DNA of 64,000 nt from Craterostigma plantagineum (lineage: Eukaryota; Streptophyta; Magnoliopsida; Lamiales; Linderniaceae): positions 124,001-188,000 of the forward strand of contig JAPQWV010000409.1 of NCBI GenBank assembly GCA_027422505.1, read 5' to 3'. The notes under the pieces are model-generated. The model was not told the origin of the DNA and ran no database searches. It was given only the letters and a program-made list of their open reading frames with translations. How positions within the stretch are numbered: position 1 is the stretch's first letter; each line of letters opens with the position of its first letter. Positions 44,548 to 57,500 of the stretch are shown here, in pieces. Both the position numbers and the translations under genes were made by a program.

Positions 44548-46463
44548 ATGAGCAACGTTAATCTCGAGGTTGAAATGGCTCCTGCCCCAATGTCCATGCT
44601 CAGCCCACGCGCTAGGGATTCCGATCCTCTTCTCCCAGCTGGGAACAGCGAAATCGAGGCCGTTGCTGATGACGACGACGTTGAAGCTGCAAATAATTCC
44701 TTGCCGTTTTGCAGGATTTGCTTCGAGTCCAGCACAGAATATCGTATGTGATCTTTTACTCGCCTCTTACTTGTTGTTTGAGGAAGATTCCGCTTTTTCA
44801 ACTTCGCTTACTTGCTTATGTACGTGGTGGATAGGCTTAACAAAACCCTGAGTGGTTACCCCGTCCCAATTTCAGAGGTTCTGACAAATATTTGAGTTGA
44901 AAAATTTTGGGGTAGTGATCTGATCGTGTGTGCGGATTTGTGGGATTTCAAAATTAGAAACTGCTTCTGATAATGTGTGTGGATGAGAATTGGAACATTT
45001 ACAACTGACTTTGTGATGTTGCAATTCGAGCTTGTTTAAGCTTATTTGATTGGCCGGATTCAACGTATCTTCAGTTCATAGGTCCAAATCCGTTGTACTC
45101 CGGCAATTTCGGCTGCATCATCAGTGACTCACTGCTTTCCGCATCGAATTAGATTGCTCGAATCGTGATGCATTTATTATATATGGCATGTATTTTTCTT
45201 CTTTCGTCAGCGCCTGATATTCTCCTTTTGTCGTTTGCAGATAACGAACTTATATCGCCGTGCATGTGCAAAGGCACGCAGCAATTCGTCCACCGCTCTT
45301 GCTTGGACCACTGGCGTTCAGTGAAGGTTCGAATGTTCGTTTTCCAACACGTGTCTGTCCATGTATGATTATGTCTATAATAACTTTATTTCTTTGGTTC
45401 AGGAAGGTTTTGCATTTTCTCATTGCACCACGTGCCAAGCTCAGTTTCATCTGCGAGTCGTCGAGCTCCAAAACTCATGGAGGAAAATAAAGTTCAGACT
45501 CTTCGTTGCTAGGGATGTGTTTCTTGGTTTTCTGGCCGTGCAAATTGTAAGTTAAATCCTTACCAAGCTTCTAGTGTTTCTGAATCTATTCAGATTTTAA
45601 TTTGCTATGCCATATTGTTTATCCATCGGACGCTAGTTAGTTTCCCGTTTATGCTCAATCTTCATTGATTATGGATGACTATATCGCTATGGAGTTATCA
45701 ATTAGCGCCCTCCTATTGGAATGGAATACATTACTCTCGATTGCCAATAGGCTTGAACATCGAACTTCCATGACTTGTTTGCCTTTCCAGGCGATCGCTG
45801 GTCTTGCCTGGCTCGCATACTCCGTCGACAAAAATGGCAAGTTCAGGAACAAAATCGATGACAGCTGGGACCGAGTGCTAGCAATGCATCTGATTCCTTT
45901 CTACTACTGTGTTGGTAAAATCTCTGCAAACACTTCAACTATATTCGTCTATCTAGCAGTATATATAAAAAGATCTGTTCTTTCAATGATATATATTTAA
46001 AAACAGGCGTGGTTGCGTTCCTCGTGCTAGTGGGGTTTGGGGGCATGGTGATGCACTGCTTCGCCTTGGCCAACAACCCTCGGGTGGCTGGCTGTCAAAA
46101 TTGCTGCTTCGGTTGGGGTCTCTTGGATTGCTTCCCAGCATCAGTTGAAGTGTGGATCGTAATCGTCCTCGTCTCGATAGTCGTTTTCGTAATCCTGGGA
46201 ATCGCCTATGGCTTCTTCGCAGTGACTTTGGCTGTTCAAAGGATTTGGCAGAGGCACTATCACATCATGACCAAGAAAGTCCTCACTCAGGTTCCTTCAT
46301 TACTACCATCTACTGATAATCTTCTCAGTATCTTCGCCTGTGGTTTCTCATTTCTATTTTCATTTCTCAGGAATATGTTGTGGAAGATCTTGGCAACACT
46401 TACACCCCACCAACGCTCGATCCTAAGCATGAAGATCGTCTGAGAGCTCTTAATCTCATGTGA
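44548..46463 (+). CDS. RING-CH (MARCH-type) membrane E3 ubiquitin ligase
   Basis: Exons: 44548-44743, 45241-45326, 45403-45546, 45791-45914, 46007-46290, 46371-46463; all in phase, 308 aa. The start is MSNVNLEVEM; a GTG two codons upstream is only an open frame. RINGv C4HC3 domain from residue 55: FCRICFES, LISPCMCKGTQQFVHRSCLD, HWRSVKEGFAF, SHCTTCQAQF. It is followed by three predicted membrane segments (about VFLGFLAVQIAIAGLAWLAY, VGVVAFLVLVGFGGMVMHCF and VWIVIVLVSIVVFVILGIAY) and a cytosolic tail ending YTPPTLDPKHEDRLRALNLM. This fits plant MARCH-like ligases that ubiquitinate membrane proteins; the substrate is unknown. Confidence 0.94.
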
Positions 46464-47307
46464 TGATTAAAAAAATGAATGTTGTTTGTAGTAATTATGT
46501 TGTGTTTTTATTTGACCTTTGATGGATGATTTGATGGCGCCTAAATAAGTTGAAGATATGTGCGTGTAATTTATATATAGATCCTGTTTTATATTAATAT
46601 ACTAGTATTTATGCTACATGCGTACATTAAAATAAAGTTAATTATTATTAAATAGTTTTAATAAGTAATATACTAAAAATAGTATTTTAATAGTTATCAT
46701 GAGCTTATGGAAGGTACGTGGTTTAATAAGCTTTTCTTTATTTTATTAATATATGTAGAAAAAATTTAATTGATTAATTGATACATACAATTGACTGTTT
46801 ATCCTAGTCCCTTACCCTTATAATAGAATAGATATTATTTGCATGTTGTTTTACCTATTTTTTTACAAGTTATTACTAGAGGCAAGTAATGCATTGGGCC
46901 AGGAAATGTATGGGCCAGCGTTTACGGACTGAGACGTCGCGAGTTGGGTCGGGCCGAAACCGGGTCAGACCCGTCTAAACGAGTCGGACTCAGATTGCAG
47001 TTTGCACCCCCGAATTTCTCTCAACTCAATCTTCACCATCTCTTCTGCCTCATCATTCTCTCTCTAAATCTCGGCGTCACAGTCCGAAACTCAACCCTAA
47101 ATTAGGACTATTTCTCATCCTCGACATGCATCTGTGAAGCAGAGTTGGCGTCGTTGCGCTGCTTTCGTTGTTGATGAACACTTTTTTAATTTGGCTAGGG
47201 TTAGCTTATTGATCAGCATTTATACTACCCATCCAGGGGTGTCGAATTTGAACCGGAAGGGCTGAGGGCATACTTAATTTAGGTTCCTGCTGATTAATTG
47301 ATGTATA
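46464..47307. other. Intergenic, RING-CH 3' flank and CNOT10 promoter
   Basis: No gene seen. A GC-rich stretch around 46935-46990 (GGGTCGGGCCGAAACCGGGT, then CAGACCCG) and a CT-rich leader (47020-47080) precede the CNOT10 start. Confidence 0.45.
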
Positions 47308-50300
47308 ATGGACTCTCCGTCTTCACCCTCATTGTCATTAAGTACGGCGGAGGACGATGGTGCTCTTTCGGTGGCAGCTGGTTTGGCCAAGGAGGCTGCT
47401 CTTCTGTTTCATTCTGGGAACTATGCTGACTGTCTGAGGGTTTTGAATCGCCTGCTGAACAAGAAATTTGATGATCCGAAGGTTTGTTTTGTTCTTTTTC
47501 CTGCCTTTTCAAAATAAAAGAAGATCGTCCGCATTTATGTCAATTTGTACCATTTTTAGATTGTTTTAGTAGAGTAGGTGTGTCAATTTTGTTTTTTCAC
47601 ACTGGTTGAGTTGAATTTTTTACGCTTGGAATATTTTGTTTGGGACTTTGGGTTTAATGAGAGGGCTTGAATTTGGAGTTTTTATACCAATGAAGAGGGT
47701 TGGCTAGGCGCTGAAAAAAACATGATGCTCTAGTGTCTGCTAATTTTTTGGCAAAATCAGGATCTCTATAAACATTTACAGCATGCAAATTAAGGATATT
47801 CAACATTATCATTAAATTCTGTTGAAGTAGTCTTCCTTTTTATAACTATGCCGTCATTGTTTGCGACAGGTTCTTCATAACATAGCTATTGCAGAGAGCT
47901 TTCAAAATTCCTCTTTTGACCCAAAAAGGTTGATTGAAGCGCTTGAAAATGTCAAGGTTTGTTTTGTATTATGTTGCAACGGCCACTGCCTAAAGTGCTT
48001 CGCACTATCCTAATGCTAATCTATTCATAGTATGAATTGCATCCTAAAGCATTAGCATAATATTCCCTGTTTCACCTTTATCATATAATAGAAAAACACG
48101 ATAATCATATTTCCTCTTGGACCAGAAACTTGATTGAAGTTGCAATTTCACTTATATACTTTGAACCAATTTGCTTTGTGTTTTTCTTCGTTTAACTACA
48201 ACTAACTTCTTATTATAAGCTTGTGTAAGCAATCATATGTTGGATACTTCTGTTCCTTCATATGGCATCATGTTGTCATTTGTCAATAAAGTTCCCGGTT
48301 TTCATATTTTTGCTTTCTTGATATTGCATATTTATTATATCTCCTCACTTGTTAGAAACAAAGTGAAGAACTTGTTCGTGCTGCTGGTGCTGGGGACAAC
48401 AAAGAGGTTCCCAGCAGTGGAAACAAAACTGTTGGCATGAGTGGAACTAATAATCCAGTGAACCAGCTTTCAGATTCATCAGTTTCTTACGATACAGAGT
48501 TCGACTCCTCAGTTACTACCTTCAATCTGGTGAGTTTAACTTTATGCCGACGTTCATGTTGTTCTTGGTTAATAAGGATACTTTTTCTGTTGCAGGCGGT
48601 TATTTGGTTCTACCTTCATGAGTACGAGAAGTCATATTTCTACTTGGATGCATTATTTCAGAACATTGAACCGATTGATGAGGTAAAAACTGCGGCTTCG
48701 GCCTTGGATTTGTCGATGCAATCCAGTGGTTCTTAATGGTTCCATCTTATGCTTTTATGCAGAGAACAGCCCTTCGAGTATGCCTTTTGTTGCTGGATGT
48801 TTCCTTACGTTGTCACCGTGCATCTAAATTTTCTGTAAGTTCCACGGAACGGAAGTGTGCTTTTATTGTATATTTCGATTTAGTTATTTGTTATTTTAGG
48901 CATATCCTTTCAACAAAAAATTTTGACTAGTAGAACTAGAAGGCATCTGAATCTATAACCTTTTCTAAACTCTTTTTATGTCATACAATTAATAAGAAAA
49001 CTAATCTTTCCAGGACGTGATTGGCTATGTAGAAAAGGTTTTTTGTCTCACCAAGCAAGTAGACAATGGAACATCTGCACAACAATCATCATTGTTGCCA
49101 AAATATGTTTCACTTTCCGGCAATCCTGCTCTTCCCGATTCTCAATCTGATTCAGTCAATGCAAATGACTTGGAAAGTTCTTTAACTAGAACTTTATCCG
49201 AAGAAGCACTTGAAGATGAGTCATTGCAGCTGCTATCGTATCTTGACATCAGTGGAAAGAATCTCCAAAGAGCAGGAATCACCTTGTCTGATGATCATCA
49301 ACACAGCCAAGCAGATGTGTCCTTATCTCGCAAGGTAATAAAGCTTTACCTGCACCTTTACAGGGTTCGTTTCTTTATTCTTGTAAGGAATCTTAAGGCG
49401 GCCAAGCGTGAAGTTAAGTCGGCAATGAACCTAGCACGTGGCAAGGATTATCCCTTGGCTCTTTATCTGAAGTCACAGCTTGAATATGCTCGTGGAAACC
49501 ATCAAAAAGCAATCAAGCTTTTAATGGCGTCGAGCGACCTCGCAGAAACGGGAATCTCTAGCATGTACTACAACAATCTTGGTTGCATATATTACAGGCT
49601 CGGAAAGCATCACACTGCAGGCATCTTTTTCACCAAGGCCCTAAAAAGTGTTCTGCTCACAAGGAAAGAGAACCCCCCAAAATTCCTTACACTGTCACGG
49701 GATAAATCCCTCTTGATATCGTATAATTGTGGTCTGCATTCCTTGGCCTGTGGGAGACCTTTTCAAGCCGCTCACTGTTTTCAAACTACGAGCCTAGTCT
49801 TTCATAATAGACCTCTTCTGTGGCTAAGAATCGCAGAGTGTTGTTTGATGGCCCTCAAAAAGGGTTTGATTACAAGTTCGCATATATCAGATTTGGATAA
49901 ATCTGGTGTCAGAATTAATGTTATTGGAACAGGAAAATGGAGGCAACTTGCTTTGAAGTCACCTGATAACCAGTCAGATGATGTCTTTAGACGTGATTTG
50001 TTCCCGAGTGCAGACAAGCAGCCTGTTTTATCACTGTCTCTTGCTCGGCAATGTCTCATCAATGCACTTTTCCTATTGAACTCTCATGCAAAATATCACA
50101 CAGCTGGTCCGATTCCTAGCGTTATGGAGGGTGAATCTCAGAGTGGATTCCTTGACAAGAATGCTGGTGATCTTGGTTTGGTTTCTACTCAAATAGGCAG
50201 TACAAATGGTGAAGTGAAAGACCAAAAGAGTAGTCATACTCAAAATGCACCATTGCAGAGCTTTGTGAATGGGTACGAGTACATAAGTAAGGCAGAGAAC

Positions 50301-50870
50301 CAAATGATCATGCAAGCTGCACTCGCTGATCTGGCGTACGTAGAGCTGGCACTTGGAAATCCCTTGAAAGCACTATCAACCGCGAAATCTCTACTGAAAC
50401 TTCCAGAATGTTCGAAGGCGAACTTTTTTTTTGGAACAATGTATGCAGCTGAAGCACTGTGCTTGTTAAATCAGCCAAACGAAGCTGCCCAGCATCTGAT
50501 GACCTATGTTTCGAGTGGGAACAACGTAGAGCTCCCATACAGGCGTGATGATCTTGAGAAGGAAACGAAGTTGTCTGATAACGAGGAGTCAATTGCAAAA
50601 ACGATAAGTTCCCATGGGGATGCCTTTGCATTTACCAGCCCCGAAGAGGCCCGTGGAATCTTCTGCGCAAACTATGCTGCTAACTTTGCGCTGCTCGGGG
50701 ATCTGAAGCAGGCCGAGCATTTCGTGAAGATGGCGTTGTTGGATATCCCGGGCAGTTCCCAAGCTGTTGTAACTTGGATATATCTTGATCTGAAGAGTGG
50801 TAAGGTACAAGATGCTCTAGCTAAGCTGAAACAGCACAGTGCTGTCAGGTTTGATCGTTTTGGTCGTTAA
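47308..50870 (+). CDS. CNOT10: CCR4-NOT transcription complex subunit 10
   Basis: TPR subunit of the CCR4-NOT deadenylase complex, which shortens mRNA poly(A) tails. Exons: 47308-47481, 47870-47956, 48356-48529, 48596-48682, 48763-48834 and a long last exon 49014-50870; 816 aa. Marks: LAKEAALLFHSGNYADCLRVLNRLL, VLHNIAIAESF, AVIWFYLHEYEKSYFYLDAL, RTALRVCLLLLDVSLRCHRA, then helical repeats (YYNNLGCIYYRLGKHHTAGI, FFTKAL; QALADLAYVELALGNPLKAL with QAALADLAYVEL; ANFALLGDLKQAEHFVKMAL). The end VTWIYLDLKSGKVQDALAKL matches the family. Ser/Thr-rich linkers (about 90-150, 230-260) are probably disordered. Confidence 0.94.
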
Positions 50871-52067
50871 TTCTTTCTTGGGTGTTTGTATGGACACATT
50901 GCTCCTTTGGTTTTAGGCTCACCTTAAGTTGGCCTCTGTTTAGGGGAATAAGATTGTTCTGTTTCATGATGTTATTGTCTGTGTGTGTCGTCATGTACAC
51001 CAATGTTTTGGTTTAGTTTTAGGGAACAATCTGTCATGTATTTTTTACAGGTACATTTTGTTGTTATCTTGCTAAGGCCATAAGTTTTATTTTAGTACTC
51101 TAAATGGGAAAGAAACCTATATATAATATTTTCCTACATTCAATAAATGGGAAAGAAAAAAGAGGAGAAGAGTAGAGTAGAGGCACCAAATAAACTAACT
51201 TGGAAAACGTGGCACGCCAATGAGGCTTGGCTTTAGCCAAGTTGAGTCACTCAAAGTCATGTGATTATGAGGTCGAACTCCACCCCTACATGAATTTGGA
51301 AAGTCCCCATGGGCCTAGACCGATGACTATCGTTGTTGGGTGGGTTTGAGACGTATCCATCTGACCCCGGGGATTAGTCCCACCTCTGGAGTACGTGGCG
51401 GTTAGCCTTTAGCCGAGTTGTGTGGGGATAACTCGAGACTGAAAAAAAAAACGTGGCACGCACGTGAATAAGCGAGGGAAAAGACTCCATTTTAATATGA
51501 AGTTGGGACTCCAAATTCTCGTTCTAATCGCGGAATCGTCACTATCTATTCCCATATAATAATATAATAATTACTATTGATGAGAAAATCAAATTGGAAT
51601 TAATAAGAGAAACGTTGTTGAATCTGCCTGGCCACCGCATAAGCTCAGAGCCGTCGCGACTAACACCACAATCCTGCAACCAAATCCTGCGCCTCCACTA
51701 GCGGTATCGCCTCCTTTCAGATCGGATCGGCGAGCTTGTTTCTCCAGAAATCCGAGGTTAGGAGCGATCTTGCTAATTATGTGATTTTCACATTCTAACT
51801 AGTTTGAAACTGTTTTGCCTTGCTATTCGACCTAGGTTTAAGTAGGCTGCTCATCTAATCTTACAGAATGTACGTTAGCGTGTATAATGTAGCCATTCAT
51901 GGTCGGGATGCTCTTGCGCATTTGAGTTTTATTCGTCTCTATTTTTCATTTGATGCCAAGACTACGAGTGTCTCATTTAGAGAGGACATCTTTTTTTTTC
52001 AATGTATCCGCGTTCTTGAAGCTCAGCTGTAATTTTGATATTTTTCTTTGTCAGTATCGAGTGGAAA
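50871..52067. other. Intergenic, CNOT10 3' flank, SINE and Lunapark leader
   Basis: 50871-51150 is the CNOT10 3' region; 51218-51450 is a SINE; the Lunapark 5' untranslated region starts near 51620 and has an intron from about 51758 (GAG|GTTAGG) to 52052 (GTCAG|TATCG). No other gene. Confidence 0.5.
51218..51450 (+). mobile_element. tRNA-derived SINE with target-site duplication
   Basis: Flanked by identical 11-bp ACGTGGCACGC (51207-51217 and 51451-51461). The element has an A-box-like TAGCCAAGTTGA (51234-51245), a B-box-like GGTCGAACTCC (51271-51281), a body with TCTGACCCCGGGGATTAGTC and an A-rich 3' end (A10). This is the structure of an RNA polymerase III SINE mobilised by LINE machinery. 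The 233-bp length is typical. Confidence 0.85.
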
Positions 52068-53742
52068 ATGTCTGGAGACTCGAAGAATGATATTGGGGAG
52101 TCTGTCACACCTACTGACAGTGAAACAAAGAAGACAAAGCAGAAGAAAGGAGTTCTTTCCAGAGTATGGAATGCAGTATTTAGGCCACACCGGGATGATT
52201 TTGAGAAAAGGTTGCAGCACATATCCAAGGAAGAGGCGGCTGTTCTTTCGAGAATAAGCAGGCGTTCTAATGCTTGGCGGAGGATGACGAAACGTCTCAT
52301 CGTATTCTCGGTTGTGTTGGAGGTAAGCTTTTCATCTGTACTATACTTTCAATGCGACGGTGTTATTCATACTTGTTCTATTTGTAGTTCAATTGGTAGC
52401 CCGATTCAGTTTATATCTGTCGGGGATAGTCATGATATATCCTGTACGGTTAAGTTGATATTAAACAGGTTCGTATTTTTTTTTTTCATAATTGTAATTT
52501 TAACATACTCATTATTTGTGTTTGGTTATTACCATTTTCTACCACCACTGTACTGAAATATGTTCGTTGTTCGCTGTCTTTCATTACTTGGATTTATTTA
52601 TATTACTGCGGATATTTTGCTTCTAATTCAGGTAATAGCTGTGGCTTATGCTATTATGACAACAAGATCAACGGACCTGAACTGGAAAATGAGGGCCTTG
52701 CGAGTTTTGCCATGTTTTTTCTGCCACCATTATGTTTTGTCACTTATTCTGGGCTTAGAAGCTTCACTAAGATGCGTAAGTATTTCATGCTCATTTTCCC
52801 CTGCCACTCTAATTAATATATTTCGTTCATCCATGGAAATGCTTTATATATCTGACCCTAAATGAGGCTTTATGAGATTGTGAAGCATGTTACGGAAAGT
52901 TATCGTTTTTCTCTCTATATTTATTGTTATGGTATTATACAGTATATGAAGTATGTAAGGATGTTATCATTAGCTATATGAACATAAAATGCTTTCCAAT
53001 CTCGAAAGCAAGCTTGCGATTGGATATCTTGGTGTTTTTCACATAGATGAACCCGGTTTGCAGGTGACAGGAAGGACCACAACATATTAGAGAAGCTCCG
53101 GGCTGAGAGACAAGCAAAAATTGATGAACTGAAAGAGAAGACTAATTACTACACTACTCAACAGCTGATCCAGGTAATGAACTCAAGCTGATATAACCAA
53201 TCAACATTTGGGTTCAGTGGTCCCTTCGAGATTGCCATGCGTTCTGTTTCATTTCAAATGTATGTATTAGATTTTTCACATCTATTCTTCAATTTGCAGA
53301 GGTATGACCCTGACCCAGCTGCCAAGGCAGCAGCCGCAAGTATTCTTGCCTCGAAACTGGGTGCAGATTCTGGACTGAAAGTATATCTGGGGGATGAGTC
53401 GAAGGCCAATGCATCCACTGGAAAAAGCAATGACGTGGAAGTCGCAAAGACCGCTGGACTACGAAACAGAAAGGCACCTCATTCGAAAACCCATAGCACG
53501 GAGAGTGCAGCATCCCTATATCAGACAGATGAGTCAGTGCTTGGCCACACAGAATTTGACGCTGCTGAGACGTCTCAACAGCAACATCCTATGGTTGTCG
53601 AGCATCATCCTCAAGCAGGTCTCGGTGCCGGTGATGGTGGGTGGATTGCTCGACTTGCTGCATTGCTTGTTGGAGAGGATCCAACTCAATCTTATGCACT
53701 TATATGTGGAAACTGCCATATGCACAATGGTGAGTCGAATCA

Positions 53743-53819
<77 letters not shown>

Positions 53820-54073
53820 TGAATACGAAGTGTTTGTATCGAAATATGTGTGTAGGGCTTGCAAGGAAAGAAGATTTCCCATATATTACGTACTACTGCC
53901 CGCATTGCAAAGCCCTGAATAGACAAAAGCGGTCTTCTTCTAGTGAGCACGTCAGTGGTTCAAGTACGCCTACCACTCGTGCATCAACCTTAGCCACCGT
54001 CGGGGAAGCTGAGGTCGCACCACAAGAAGATGCTTCAAATACTATCACTGGTCAAGTCCCTGAAACTTCTTGA
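52068..54073 (+). CDS. LNP: Lunapark-like ER junction protein (single-base frame disruption)
   Basis: Stabilises three-way junctions of the tubular ER. Exons: 52068-52322, 52632-52775, 53064-53173, 53300-53729, 53856-54073. Two membrane segments (RLIVFSVVLEVIAVAYAIMT; then LPPLCFVTYSGLRSF in the shifted frame) are followed by a coiled coil (KLRAERQAKIDELKEKTNYY), RYDPDPAAKAAAASILASKL and the zinc finger CGNCHMHNGLARKEDFPYIT with YYCPHC. Exon 2 is 144 nt but must be 145 to join exon 3 (ATG C|GT GAC AGG). The break lies at CCATGTTTTTTCTGCC (52710-52724): seven Ts give P-C-F-F-L-P, six do not. Read literally it stops at 53088-53090 after 141 aa. With one base more, about 385 aa. A sequencing error in the T-run is the simplest reading. 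Confidence 0.9.
53741..53816. repeat. (CT)n microsatellite in Lunapark intron 4
   Basis: About 35 CT dinucleotides starting a few bases after the 5' splice site GTGAGT. Confidence 0.95.
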
Positions 54074-54570
54074 ACTTATTCATCAATTGGCATCATGGTT
54101 GTGGTTTTTACATTTTTGGGAGTTTTGATTGTGAGAGATTTCAAATCCCTCCGTTATGACAATGATGGTTTGTAAAGGAGACGAGCGAACTTGTGTGGAA
54201 TGTATACACACTCTTTGGTCCTATCTTTGAGGTGTGAATGACAAGAATGATCAGATTGTCTTTTTTTTTTTATCGATTCAAGCTGTGGTGTAAGGATTAG
54301 AGAAGGGCGAAAAAAAACAAAAGGAGAAACAAAAAAGATGTAATGACAATGACAAGAAAACATCATATTGCTGTAGTTGTTCTGTCTTCACTGTGACTGC
54401 AGCTTTCACAACTTATTGCTTTTCTTTATCTTTCTAATGTAATTTCATTTTTTGCTCCAGAAAGGAAGGAGCAATCAAACAAGACAAGTCGATCGACATG
54501 TCACCAACACATAAATATAATCCACGTTTACGAAGAAGCCACGTAATAACGACTTGAACGTTAATTACTT
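54074..54570. other. Convergent 3' flanks of Lunapark and SPS
   Basis: About 500 bp between stop codons of oppositely oriented genes; only untranslated and terminator sequence seen. Confidence 0.5.
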
Positions 54571-57500
54571 TCAAGCCTTGAAAGCACCGTGTTCTTCCAA
54601 CAGTGCGCGAAGCTCAGTGCTGCTGCATTCTTCGTTGTGCGTCTTGAAGATGTTCAAATCGTCGAAGCACACGACATCTGCGAGAGGGTAGCTTCTGTTC
54701 GCATGGAGTAGGTTGGTTGCAGTGGTGCAAACACCGCTCAGGACTACGGTCTTGTGAACGCCGCCGAGCATTTCTTCATAGTCTGTGTCCCCACTTTCTC
54801 CGACAACTACTACAGTTTTAGACAGCTCCATTCCCCAGCGGAGATATAAGTACCTGAACCAGAGAGAGACGTTATTCAAACAAGTCAGCTTTAGATCTCA
54901 GTGACACTGAAAGTACATTTAACAAGAACTATGCTCTTACCTAAGTGCTTGAGCGCGGGATGCGAGGACTGGTATTACATTGATTTTGTTTCCATTCTGA
55001 CAATAGACGACATGACAACGAAGAGCCTGAATCCTCATAACCTTTCTCGCCTCCTTTACTGGTGGAACCTGAGAACACACACAATAAAGGGGTCATCAGC
55101 ACTACCACACTGGGCGTCCGAATAAGAAATGTAAGAAAGAGCATTACCACATTGGGCTTCTGAACTTTGAATGAATAGCAGTAATCCGCAGAAGTCTCTT
55201 CATCTTCAATGATAACGTGTTCCTCCTTTTCGCCTTTCTTGTCTGTTATAGAAGCAGCCCACCGCACTAAAGTCTTTCTCAGCCCTTCACCTCCCCATCG
55301 ATATTCAATTTGTGAATGATAATACAGGTCAACTACAAATGGATTATCTTCAGAATGATGAGATGAGTAGTAAAGATCACCACCGCTATTGCAGATAAAC
55401 GCATCAAAATCAGTCGGGTTCAACTTTTCAGAAACCAGAAAATGGCGAATTTCACTGATGTTGAAGGACGTCGCTAATATGAATCCAACTGATCCTTCAG
55501 CTCTTTCGTTTTCTACAGCAGCAAAGACCTTTCTAACACTTTCAGAGAGACCAGCACTAGGCTTGCAGTCCACAGCAATCACAAACATGATTTTCCTCCT
55601 CCTTAATGCAGGGAACTTACCAGCATTTGAGTTGTGCTCTCCTTTCTCGATGGACATAGATCGTTGTGGACCCTTTGCGACTCCCTTAGACCATTCCAAT
55701 ACAGCATTTTCTATCTTACTCGCCCGATCATCGGAATGCGAACCACCACCTTTTTCTCTGCTCTCATTCTTATCTCCATCAAATGAGAACTTCAAGTTCA
55801 ATGATATGTCCTGTATATCCCTCAGAGAATCACTTGGCGAATCTGATTCTGAGTTTTCATCATCATCTTCCTCATTCCTCAACCAACGAGGCTGCCTAGG
55901 TTTGCAACTTGCTAATTTGGATAGATAGGATTTACAATGTTCTGGCCATGAGAAGAGGTGGATATTTTTCAAACCATTTGCCCTACATTTAGCCCAGAGG
56001 TGCTTCTCAGCAACCAGCTTTAGGAGAGCGTCAGCAATGGACTCTTGATTGTGTGGGTCCACGAGGATACCATTGTCTAGAACCTGCGATTAATCGAAAT
56101 TCTATTCTTTGACTATCTAAACGATACTACGAAATCAAATAGATAAATCTGAAGACGGCGTGCATACTCTGTGTATGTCGACTGGGCCACCATTCTTCGT
56201 GGCAACAATTGGCAAGCCATGAGCAGCAGCCTGTCATGATAGGAAAGTAGCATTTCTGAACATAAATGCTGGAGTCAAAATTAAAGATTTGTGTAGCTAC
56301 AAGGAAATACCTCAATCAGCGTCAGTCCAAATGGTTCAATAAAAGCTGGATTTATAAAAACGCCCTGTCAAGATACAGAAGCTCACAATCATATAATTAT
56401 GGTGGAAGAACTTTCACAATGAGATTTCGTAATGAGATGCAGAACTTTACACCAACAAACGCATCAATGCATAAATATCTGTATGCTTCTTCGTAAGCTG
56501 CGTACAAAAAAATAGATTGAAAGCAGGGCTTGCAACTGAAAATCTCAGTACCTTAGTCTTGGCTGCCAGACGATAAATGTCAGGAACATCAGACTGCTTG
56601 TGATGTTTAGGATATGCCACTAGACCATAGAGATCGTACTTGTCAATCATTTTCAGGATTGATAACAGAACAGATGCATTTGTGCCCGACATTTCATCAA
56701 TGTTATCTCGGTTACCCATAATTAGCGTCTGAAGAAGCACAAGAAAATTAATGGCAAAATGTATCAGAGTGCCCCAAAAAGTATGCTTAACATGTCTTTC
56801 CCACTTACTAGATTTGCAAGCTCCCTTAACGGTTTACATTCTCCAAACGCTTTGACCAAGGTTGTCAGGTTTTTCTTCGGATCTGGCCTAGCAAGTGCAA
56901 GGATCATTGGTTTCCTTGGATTTGAAAAGAACCGCATAATCTGTTTGCACAGAATCATCGTCATGCATTGGAATCGAAATGGATAAAATAAGGCAGGCAA
57001 AACACATCAACAAAATATCCCCCCACAAATAATTCACGTAGATAGATGCTCGTTGTGTGGATAAAACATCTGTCTAACCTCTGTCCAGATATGTGGGTCC
57101 GGAGATTTGGAATCTTCATTAAATTCTGGCTCAGCATCCAGGTCTCCATCATGTGGAACTATGTGATGAAATTCCATCCCAGGCGGGATTACCTGCAAGA
57201 ATACACTCATAAAGTCAGTTGAAATATCAAAGGCTAGCACGATTAAATAAAGATCACTATAGAATACAAAGAAATACTATCATTAAACGTATTTATGGGT
57301 GCTTACCATCATGCGGGGCATGAACCTCCCATAACAGCTTACATTACGTTTAATTCTAGCACGGAGCTTACGCTCCAGGATGGGATCAAAGCCATCATAA
57401 AGACGCCACTGCTCCTCAATCTCCTGCCTCGTGCTAGTAATCACCATTTCAGAGGCGTCAAGTGATAATTCTTCCGCCTCTATTCTTCGCATTATTTTGT

